Origin: JAAEKA01 sp049299095
Lineage (GTDB): Bacteria; Chloroflexota; Anaerolineae; JAAEKA01
Reading direction: 5' to 3'
Assembly (NCBI GenBank): GCA_049299095.1
Contig: JBAQWV010000124.1
Location: forward strand, 1-27,667
DNA length: 27,667 bases
The position numbers and the translations under genes are program-made. The notes under the pieces were generated by a model that saw only the letters and a program-made list of their open reading frames with translations, was not told the origin of the DNA and made no database searches. Shown here one piece after another: positions 1 to 5,307 of the stretch. The number at the start of each line of letters is the position of its first letter. Position 1 is the stretch's first letter.

Positions 1-245
1 AAGTCGGCCGCTCCCAGCTGATCAGCGCCGGCCGTCAGGTCCTGGACTCGATGACGAAGCTGATGGGCCTGGACCAGCCGCAACGCGCCGAGGTCACCGT
101 GCACACCGTTTCCGACATCGACCGCGAAATCGCGGGCCTCGCTGAACAACTCCGGCAGAAGGCGCGCGCGGACGCCGACGCGGCCGGCGTCGACGACCTC
201 GACACCCCGGTCCTGGACGCGCTGGCCGAGGGCACCCCCGAATGA
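1..245 (+). CDS. Terminase small subunit, C-terminal part (partial)
   Basis: The frame is open from the window edge (first full codon at base 3) to a TGA at 243-245, so only about 80 C-terminal residues are visible. They read as an amphipathic helical tail (RQVLDSMTKLMGLDQPQRAE, then a charged helix with REIAGLAEQLRQKARADADA). This resembles the C-terminal oligomerisation and large-subunit-binding segment of phage small terminases. The ATGA overlap with the large terminase start supports the assignment. The DNA-binding domain would lie outside the window. Role and position are inferred; no diagnostic motif is present in the visible part. Confidence 0.65.
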   Translation, partial: VGRSQLISAGRQVLDSMTKLMGLDQPQRAEVTVHTVSDIDREIAGLAEQLRQKARADADAAGVDDLDTPVLDALAEGTPE

Positions 246-2617
246 GCATCCTCGCCGGTCTCTCTCTCGAGGAGAAGCTGGCCGTGAAGCGGGGCCTCGC
301 CGAACAGGTCGCCCGCGCGGGTCTCCCACTACCGACCGCCTCGACCCCGGGCGCGTTGGCGGCAGCGTGCGACGGTGGCCGCACCGTCGAGCGGCCCCAC
401 ACCCGCGCGATGGACCAGGAGCTGACCGCTCTGCTGGGCCGCGAGAACGGTCGACTGATGATCGAAACCCCACCGCAGGTCGGGAAGTCGTCGCGCGCCT
501 CGCGAGCGTTCCCGTTCTGGTGGCTCACCAACCGGCCCGGCGACGCGATCCTGCTCGCCAGCTTCGCAGCGTCCCTCGCGCAAACCCACGGCGCCGCCGT
601 CCGAGAAATGGTCCGCACTTACGGGGTCGACTACGGGCTCCGACTCACGCCCACGCAGTCGACGAAGGCGGCATGGGCGCTCACCGCCGGCGGGAGCCTC
701 CGGTCCGTCGGTGTGCGGGGCGGTCTGTCCGGCCACCCGATGGACCTCGGCATCATCGACGACCCGTTCGCCGGCCGCGCCGAAGCGGACAGCCCGACCA
801 TGCGAAAGGCCGTGTGGGACTGGTATTCGTCGGTCTGGTCCGCGCGCCGCTCACCGACCGCCCGTGAAGTGATCGTGATGTGCATGACCGGAGACACGCC
901 GGTTCTCATGGCAGACGGCACCGAGAAGCCGCTGCGCGACGTCCGGCCCGGCGACGAAATCGCGACCTACGACAACGGGGCACTGTCGACGTCTGTCGTG
1001 CGCAACTGGGCCAACCAAGGTACTGATCAGATCCTAGAAGTTAGGATGAAATCGGGGCGAATCGTTCGCGCTAACGAGCGGCACCCTTTCCGGGTGATCA
1101 ATGAGAAGGGCGAAGGCGTATGGGTGCGACTGGGATCACTAAGGGCGGGCATGCGGGTGCGATGCCACGAGGCACCTGGAAAGGCGTTCTCTGTACAGCA
1201 GACGGATGCGACCGGCCAGCCCGATGCAAGGGCATGTGCATGTCGCACTACAGCAAACAGCGGTACGCAGACGGGCACCGTCCGCCGTCCGCTAGCCACG
1301 CCAGTCGACGCAAAGTTCGACTCAAAGGCCGATACGGGATCACACCCGAGGAATACGATCGGCGACTCGCCGAGCAGGGCGGACGGTGTGCGATCTGTCG
1401 AGGTTTACCCGATGAGGTCGCCAGGCCGGGGCACTGGTCCGAGGTGTTCTGTGTCGACCACGATCACGACACCGGGAGGGTCCGCGGGCTGCTTTGCAAC
1501 GACTGCAATCTCGTTGTCGGACGCGCACACACTGCCGACGTTCTCCGCGCCGCCATTGACTACCTGGACCATACGAGCTGATGAGGTCACCGAGATCGTT
1601 CCCGCCGGCCGAGAGGACGTGTACGACATTGAGGTTGACCGCACACACAATTTCATCGCCAACGGGCTAGAGGTATCCAATACCCGCTGGCACCAGGACG
1701 ACCTCGTCGGCCGGCTCCTCGACCGCGACGGCCGCGTCGAGGAAGGTGGCGAGTGGGTGGTGCTGCACATGCCGGCGCTCGCGCTCGCGGAGGACCGCGA
1801 CCGCGGCATCTGGGCGGACCCGCTCGGCCGGGCCGCGGGGGAACCGTTACCGCACCCGCGGATCACCGAAGGCGATGTCGCCGAGCTGGCGGCGCACTGG
1901 GCTCGACAGAGAACCCGATCCACCGAACGTGACTGGAACGCCCTCTACCAAGGGGTGCCGTTCAGTGTGGCCGGCGCGCTTCTGTCCGAGGACGACGTGC
2001 GTGCAGCGACGGCCGACGCGCCCGCCCAGTTCAAACGTGTGGCCGTCGGCGTGGACCCGGCCGGTGGTGGCCGCGACACCGTCGGCATCGTGACCGTGGG
2101 GCTCGATAGTCGGCGGCGTGCCTGGTTCCTCGACGACGCGACCGCGAAGATGTCGGCGGCCGAGTGGCCGCAGGCGGTGTGCCGGGTCGCCCACGCTCAG
2201 GACGCGGACCGGATCGTGGTGGAGAAGAACTTCGGCGGCGACATGGGAAAGCAGCTGATCGCGCAGGCGTGGGAGCATCTGGCGCGCGACAACGTGGTCG
2301 TCGGGCTGTGCCCGCTGGTGGTGGAGGTGACCGCACGCCGCTCGAAGGTCCTACGTGCCGAGCCGGTCGCGCAGGCCATCAAGACGGGCCGCTGCTTCTT
2401 CGCTCGGGGCGGGAGCTTGAAGCAGGTCGCGACCGAGTTCCAGATGTGGGAGCCGGGGTCGACGTGGTCGCCTGGCGCACTGGATGCCGGCGTGCATGCG
2501 GTGACGGACCTGATGCCGGCGGTGCCGCGGGGCGGGGAAATCGCGAACCCGGCGTCGCGCCGTCGGGATGGTGCGACGCCGCGGGGCGGGCTGGCCTCAA
2601 AACGTCGCACCGCGTGA
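242..2617 (+). CDS. terL: Terminase large subunit with intein
   Basis: This is the ATPase/nuclease that drives DNA packaging through the portal and cuts the concatemer. The ORF is 791 aa, of which residues 214-480 are an intein; the spliced protein would be about 524 aa, normal for TerL. Visible motifs are a Walker A-like TPPQVGKSS (76-84), a Walker B DLGIIDDPF (D173, D174), the TRWHQDDL motif directly after the intein, and a nuclease domain with candidate acidic residues D605 (VGVDPAGGG), E661 (VVEKNFGGD) and D748 (DAGVHAV). The ATG overlaps the upstream stop (ATGA). The intein sits between VIVM and TRWH, a strongly conserved site where an unspliced protein would be inactive. A separate endonuclease ORF runs in another frame through the middle of the intein. 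Confidence 0.95.
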   Translation: MSILAGLSLEEKLAVKRGLAEQVARAGLPLPTASTPGALAAACDGGRTVERPHTRAMDQELTALLGRENGRLMIETPPQVGKSSRASRAFPFWWLTNRPGDAILLASFAASLAQTHGAAVREMVRTYGVDYGLRLTPTQSTKAAWALTAGGSLRSVGVRGGLSGHPMDLGIIDDPFAGRAEADSPTMRKAVWDWYSSVWSARRSPTAREVIVMCMTGDTPVLMADGTEKPLRDVRPGDEIATYDNGALSTSVVRNWANQGTDQILEVRMKSGRIVRANERHPFRVINEKGEGVWVRLGSLRAGMRVRCHEAPGKAFSVQQTDATGQPDARACACRTTANSGTQTGTVRRPLATPVDAKFDSKADTGSHPRNTIGDSPSRADGVRSVEVYPMRSPGRGTGPRCSVSTTITTPGGSAGCFATTAISLSDAHTLPTFSAPPLTTWTIRADEVTEIVPAGREDVYDIEVDRTHNFIANGLEVSNTRWHQDDLVGRLLDRDGRVEEGGEWVVLHMPALALAEDRDRGIWADPLGRAAGEPLPHPRITEGDVAELAAHWARQRTRSTERDWNALYQGVPFSVAGALLSEDDVRAATADAPAQFKRVAVGVDPAGGGRDTVGIVTVGLDSRRRAWFLDDATAKMSAAEWPQAVCRVAHAQDADRIVVEKNFGGDMGKQLIAQAWEHLARDNVVVGLCPLVVEVTARRSKVLRAEPVAQAIKTGRCFFARGGSLKQVATEFQMWEPGSTWSPGALDAGVHAVTDLMPAVPRGGEIANPASRRRDGATPRGGLASKRRTA
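881..1681 (+). other. Intein in terminase large subunit (267 aa)
   Basis: The N-terminal splicing block begins with Cys in CMTGDTPVLMADG. A B-block-like ANERHPF follows about 70 residues later. The C-terminal block is VYDIEVDRTHNFIANGLEVS plus a final Asn. The +1 extein residue is Thr, and removing 267 residues restores VIVM-TRWHQDDL. The penultimate residue is Ser, not the usual His. The middle ~140 residues in the terminase frame are low-complexity (Thr, Ser, Ala, Pro, Arg) and look like passive read-through of the overlapping endonuclease gene at 1120-1581. This is therefore best read as a mini-intein carrying an out-of-frame endonuclease gene. Confidence 0.9.
1120..1581 (+). CDS. HNH / recombination endonuclease VII-like homing endonuclease, nested in alternative frame
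   Basis: A 153-aa protein is encoded in a different frame inside the terminase intein. An N-terminal zinc-knuckle-like segment has C25, C30, C36, C40 and H43. It is followed by a classic endonuclease VII/HNH domain: ITPEEYDRRLAEQGGRCAIC (C90, C93), VDHDHDTGRVRGLLCNDCN (D113, H114, H116, C126, C129), and a helical end with YLDH. The ATG at 1120 has good upstream purine runs (AAGGG and GAAGG), so it could be translated independently within the terminase mRNA; an internal ATG at residue 15 (MPRGTWKG) is another possible start. In 1201-1260 I count 16/20 GC third positions in this frame versus 10/20 in the terminase frame. The likely role is cutting intein-free terminase alleles so that the intein spreads. 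Confidence 0.9.
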   Translation: MGATGITKGGHAGAMPRGTWKGVLCTADGCDRPARCKGMCMSHYSKQRYADGHRPPSASHASRRKVRLKGRYGITPEEYDRRLAEQGGRCAICRGLPDEVARPGHWSEVFCVDHDHDTGRVRGLLCNDCNLVVGRAHTADVLRAAIDYLDHTS

Positions 2618-2688
2618 CGTTGCAATGCTACTGTGACGTTTGAGCCTGGCGCACACCAGCCAAGCGGCCCCCCGAAGGAGACCACCTC

Positions 2689-2949
2689 ATGCCTGCATTG
2701 ATCCTCGACCCGACCGACACGGTCCTGCGCGTGTACGCCGCGACGCAATGGTTCACCGTCGTCGAAGTCCTCGACTACGGCACCACGCACGTCGAGTACC
2801 TGTGGCCGCGTGAGCGGCGCACCATGCGGTGCGTTGTCCGCGCCGGGGACCGCCCCGACAGTCGCCTCATCGAGGTCGACGTCGAATGGCCCGACGGTGA
2901 GCGACGCCTCGGGTGCCCCCGCATCCTGGCTGCGGCGGCCGTCCGATGA
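2689..2949 (+). CDS. Hypothetical protein, 86 aa
   Basis: The ATG follows a strong GAAGGAG ribosome binding site. The protein starts MPALILDPTDTVLRVYAATQ and is a small, beta-rich, charged protein without cysteines or membrane segments up to its GCPRI end. It opens the accessory block after the terminase, about 70 bp downstream, and overlaps the next ORF by ATGA. I do not recognise a family. The 71-bp gap before it holds a TACTGT (2629-2634) that fits the loose actinobacterial -10 pattern but has no convincing -35, so I do not call a promoter. Confidence 0.75.
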   Translation: MPALILDPTDTVLRVYAATQWFTVVEVLDYGTTHVEYLWPRERRTMRCVVRAGDRPDSRLIEVDVEWPDGERRLGCPRILAAAAVR

Positions 2950-3050
2950 GCGGGAACACTGCGGCGGACTCCGCGGTCGTCGTCGCCCTGTTCTTCGCGC
3001 TGATCGTCGCGTGTGTCATCGCGTACTGGGTCGATCGGGGCCGGTCGTGA
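2946..3050 (+). CDS. Tiny single-span membrane protein, 34 aa
   Basis: The ATG overlaps the previous stop (ATGA), and the ORF ends with TGA at 3048-3050, overlapping the GTG start of the next gene. The peptide begins MSGNTAADSA and then has one hydrophobic helix (VVVALFFALIVACVIAYW) followed by a short basic tail (VDRGRS). That fits an N-out/C-in single-pass protein. No own Shine-Dalgarno site is clear, so translational coupling is likely. Function unknown. The seamless overlaps on both sides and the clean helix are the evidence that it is real. Confidence 0.65.
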   Translation: MSGNTAADSAVVVALFFALIVACVIAYWVDRGRS

Positions 3051-3223
3051 CGTTCAGCGAACCGGCCGGGTACGGGCACATCAATCATCCGAACAACCCG
3101 TACTGGGACCCCGACACCACGGGCCTGTGCGTGGGGTGTGAGTCGGTGCGGGCCTCGGGGTTGTGCGAGGGGTGCCGGCAGGAGAACAGCAGACGGATTC
3201 AGACGAGAAGGGAAGTGGCATGA
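3047..3223 (+). CDS. Small CxxC...CxxC zinc-knuckle protein, 58 aa
   Basis: The GTG start overlaps the preceding stop (GTGA). The protein contains two CxxC pairs, LCVGCESV and LCEGCRQE, about 13 residues apart, which is a typical compact zinc-binding arrangement, followed by a basic tail (RRIQTRREVA). Many actinophage genomes carry such knuckle proteins among their accessory genes; the substrate is unknown. The next gene overlaps at ATGA. The same frame is open further upstream, but the overlap makes the GTG the best start. Confidence 0.7.
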   Translation: MTFSEPAGYGHINHPNNPYWDPDTTGLCVGCESVRASGLCEGCRQENSRRIQTRREVA

Positions 3224-3531
3224 CGGAACAGCAGGAACCGAATCAGCAGACGTTGGCGGAGTTGGCGCAGACGCTGCTCCACCTGTCGCGGGCGTTGGAT
3301 GAGGCGCACAACCTCGCGTCGCCGGCGGTCGAGGACCTGGATTTCGCGATCACGGAGTGGGACGAGTTGCGGGAGCAGGTGGCCGAACTGCGCGCCGAGC
3401 GTGACGAGGTGGCCGTGATGGTCGCCCGCGTCGAGAAGTTGGCCGCCGAGTTGGAGTCGTGGGGCGGGTCGATGGCGTCGGCGCTCGCGAAGGCCCTCCG
3501 CGCCGCGCTGCGTGGGGAGGTGCCGGCATGA
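3220..3531 (+). CDS. Coiled-coil hypothetical protein, 103 aa
   Basis: The ATG at 3220 is preceded by GAGAAGGGA. The sequence is almost entirely helical, with heptad-like leucine and valine spacing (for example LREQVAELRAERDEVAVMVA and VEKLAAELESW), so a coiled-coil dimer or oligomer is likely. It has no cysteine, membrane segment or enzymatic motif. It overlaps its neighbours by ATGA at both ends. Function unknown. Confidence 0.75.
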   Translation: MTEQQEPNQQTLAELAQTLLHLSRALDEAHNLASPAVEDLDFAITEWDELREQVAELRAERDEVAVMVARVEKLAAELESWGGSMASALAKALRAALRGEVPA

Positions 3532-4013
3532 GCGCGAAGGATGTGAGCGCGCAAGACGTGATTGCAGCCCAGATCGTCGGTCAGGTTCTTGGGTCTGGGT
3601 GGGACGTGGCGGCGACTCGCGACCAGGCCGACTCAATGGCTCGACGCGCCGTAAAGGCGTTGGGCGTGCGAGGTCTGCCACAGGGATCAGCAGGGTCGAT
3701 CGAATCGCAAAGCTCGGGCAAGTCGGGCCGCGTGATGGCTGCCTCGAAATGCAAAGTGTGCGGCCGAGAAATCGTGTTCGCGAAAGTGTCTGCCACAGGC
3801 AAGTGGGTGGCATTGGATCCGCAGCCATCACCTGACGGCCGATGGGAGTGCGGGGGCAGTCCAGCGAACGTGACTGCGCGGTGGTTGTCGTCGCGTGCGG
3901 CGAAGGATAGTCGTCGGCGCGGTGGGGGCACGTTCATTGCGCATGGTCGGACGTGCCGTGTGCCTGGCGGGGTGTCGCCTGAGGCGTTCCGGGCGGCGGT
4001 GTCTCGTGGCTGA
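3528..4013 (+). CDS. Hypothetical protein with zinc-ribbon-like domain, 161 aa
   Basis: The start ATG has GGGGAGG upstream and overlaps the previous stop. Residues 1 to about 50 form a helical N-terminus with an alanine/valine pattern (VIAAQIVGQVLGSGWDVAAT). The second half holds a cysteine cluster, CKVCGREIVF, then WECGGSP and HGRTCRVPGG, consistent with a zinc ribbon in which C, C, C/H and C coordinate a metal. Proteins of this type are frequent in actinophages; the ligand (nucleic acid or protein) is unknown. No enzymatic motif is seen. Confidence 0.75.
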   Translation: MSAKDVSAQDVIAAQIVGQVLGSGWDVAATRDQADSMARRAVKALGVRGLPQGSAGSIESQSSGKSGRVMAASKCKVCGREIVFAKVSATGKWVALDPQPSPDGRWECGGSPANVTARWLSSRAAKDSRRRGGGTFIAHGRTCRVPGGVSPEAFRAAVSRG

Positions 4014-4347
4014 TCCTGCCGAGGCTGCTGCGCGCCGCGCATACGGACCCGACTGGGACTTGGAGTATTCGGGTCACCGGCGAAACGCTGGGGCGGCAGC
4101 GGGTCGCCGTCGTCCCGGTCGCCGTGGTGGATCTCGCAGCGCGACCTCGACCGGTGGCTCGACCGCCTCGTGCGCGATCGACCTACCCCACACCCGATCC
4201 CTCGCCGCCGTACTCCTCATGCGCGACGGCACCTACAAAACCGACCCCGCCCTCACCCCCGCAGCCCGCCGCGCCGCCCACTCCTGGATCGCCCAGTACG
4301 GTGCGCAATTCCGGGCCGCAAACCACGACCTCCTGGAGAACCCATGA
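4006..4347 (+). CDS. Hypothetical protein, 113 aa (middle region frame-ambiguous)
   Basis: The GTG start at 4006 overlaps the previous gene by 8 bp; the end overlaps the next ATG (ATGA). The C-terminal half reads convincingly (LLMRDGTYKTDPALTPAARR, then WIAQYGAQFRAANHDLL). The middle is an Arg/Gly/Ser/Thr-rich stretch (RRRPGRRGGSRSATSTGGS) with poor third-position GC, while two other frames look better locally: 4070-4127 reads RVTGETLGRQRVAVVPVA and 4125-4180 reads WWISQRDLDRWLDRLVRDR. It could be a disordered linker or a gene damaged by frameshifts. No family recognised. Confidence 0.5.
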   Translation: MADPAEAAARRAYGPDWDLEYSGHRRNAGAAAGRRRPGRRGGSRSATSTGGSTASCAIDLPHTRSLAAVLLMRDGTYKTDPALTPAARRAAHSWIAQYGAQFRAANHDLLENP

Positions 4348-4784
4348 GCTACGACCCCCACAACGTCGAATCCATCCTGAACGGCTACAAGGTGCCGCTC
4401 ACGCCGGCCGAACGCCGCGAAGTCGTCCACCAACTCACCGAACGCGGCTGGTCCGCCGCCGAAATCGGAGACCACCTCGGCATCAGCCCCCGCACCGTGC
4501 AGCAGCACCGCAAGGCCTGGACGCCCCAACCCGCCGAAGACGCCTTCACCGTCCGGCCCCGCCCCTACCCGGAGAACGACTTCGACGACAACGCGATGCG
4601 CGCCGCAGCAGCCCGTTTCATCGGTGCCGTGCACGACGGGGAGAACGTGTGGGAAGCCCTCGCGGTCATGCCGCCCGACGACGTCAAAGCCCTCGCCGTC
4701 GTGTGTGCCGCAGCCTGCGACCCCGACCAGCCCATCAACAGGATGTTGGCCTGGCTCGACCAACCCCTCGTCGTCGTCTCATGA
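4344..4784 (+). CDS. Helix-turn-helix DNA-binding protein, 146 aa
   Basis: The ATG follows CCTGGAGAACCC, a good ribosome binding site. Residues about 20-60 form a clear helix-turn-helix: LTPAERREVVHQLTERGWSA, AEIGDHLGISPRTVQQHRKA. This resembles the sigma-70 region 4 / LuxR-type tri-helical fold. The C-terminal part is helical and acidic, with MPPDDVKALAVVCAAACDPD and NRMLAWLDQP. Such small HTH proteins in phage accessory blocks may act as transcription regulators or terminase-associated DNA-binding proteins; neither role is shown here. The next tiny gene overlaps its stop. Confidence 0.75.
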   Translation: MSYDPHNVESILNGYKVPLTPAERREVVHQLTERGWSAAEIGDHLGISPRTVQQHRKAWTPQPAEDAFTVRPRPYPENDFDDNAMRAAAARFIGAVHDGENVWEALAVMPPDDVKALAVVCAAACDPDQPINRMLAWLDQPLVVVS

Positions 4785-4876
4785 CCCCCGAAACACCCGG
4801 CTGCTACGTCGCGATCGCGTCCGCGCTCTGGACGATCGTCGCGGTCACACTCCTGGCCTGCCTCATCCTCTGGTGA
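4781..4876 (+). CDS. Tiny single-span membrane protein, 31 aa
   Basis: The ATG overlaps the HTH gene stop (ATGA). The peptide starts MTPETPGCY and is followed by one hydrophobic helix (VAIASALWTIVAVTLLACLI) ending almost directly at the stop (LW). This is the second one-helix mini-protein in the block. There is no separate ribosome binding site, so coupling to the HTH gene is likely. Its reality rests on the overlap and the uninterrupted helix; function unknown. Confidence 0.6.
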   Translation: MTPETPGCYVAIASALWTIVAVTLLACLILW

Positions 4877-4910
4877 CCACCGCACGCTAGGCCGCGGCCA
4901 GCCACCCCAC

Positions 4911-4953
4911 TAACGCCCTCCCAGATCCGCAGCACCAACCCGGGAGGGCGTTA
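4911..4953 (+). terminator. 12-bp perfect inverted repeat (hairpin) in the 4877-4998 gap
   Basis: Arms 4911-4922 (TAACGCCCTCCC) and 4942-4953 are perfectly complementary across a 19-nt loop. No T-run follows, so a classic Rho-independent terminator is uncertain; it could attenuate transcription or act as an operator. It lies in the only sizeable gap of the accessory block (122 bp), just before the DUF1360-like gene. Confidence 0.45.
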
Positions 4954-4998
4954 CCATGAGGCGATCACGTCCTGACGGCACGCACCCGGAGGCAAACC

Positions 4999-5304
4999 TT
5001 GCCCACGCTCACCGCGCTCCTCACCATCGGACTCATCCTCCGACTCACCCGACTCATCGTCGCCGACCAAATCACCTACCCGATCCGGGCACGTATCGTC
5101 GTCCGCCTCGGCCCCGACCACCCCATCTCCACCCTCATCACCTGCACCTGGTGCATGAGCGTGTGGATCGCTGCCAGCGTGTGTCTCGCCGGGTACTGGT
5201 GGGCCGACACCCACTGGTGGACCATCGCGGCGCTCGCCGGCACCGCCTCACTCCTCGCCGGATGGACCTCCCGCTGGCTCGACCCCGCCGACCAGGAGGC
5301 ATAA
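4999..5304 (+). CDS. DUF1360-like integral membrane protein, 101 aa
   Basis: The TTG start is chosen because CCGGAGG lies 6-7 nt upstream; the frame has no better ATG. The N-terminus, LTALLTIGLILRLTRLIVAD, is followed by a polar segment with PIRARIVVRL. A membrane segment carries the signature TCTWCMSVWIAASVCLAGYW, and another hydrophobic stretch is WTIAALAGTASLLAGW. The arginine-rich start plus a CxWCxSVW motif is characteristic of the DUF1360 family found in Gram-positive phages and spore-formers. Biochemical function is unknown. It sits three bases upstream of the portal start, whose ribosome binding site lies inside its 3' end. Confidence 0.8.
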   Translation: MPTLTALLTIGLILRLTRLIVADQITYPIRARIVVRLGPDHPISTLITCTWCMSVWIAASVCLAGYWWADTHWWTIAALAGTASLLAGWTSRWLDPADQEA

Positions 5305-5307
5305 CCC

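Noticed and set aside
2618..2688. Possible promoter (TACTGT) and CTGG/CCAG hairpin between terminase and the accessory block
   Set aside because: No -35 match at a sensible distance and only a 4-bp stem; a single loose -10 match is expected by chance.
4124..4876. Long + strand ORF in another frame across the HTH gene
   Set aside because: The product is Pro/Thr/Arg-rich, typical of a shifted high-GC frame, and the HTH frame clearly codes. Only the small part at 4070-4190 is kept as a frame-ambiguity finding.
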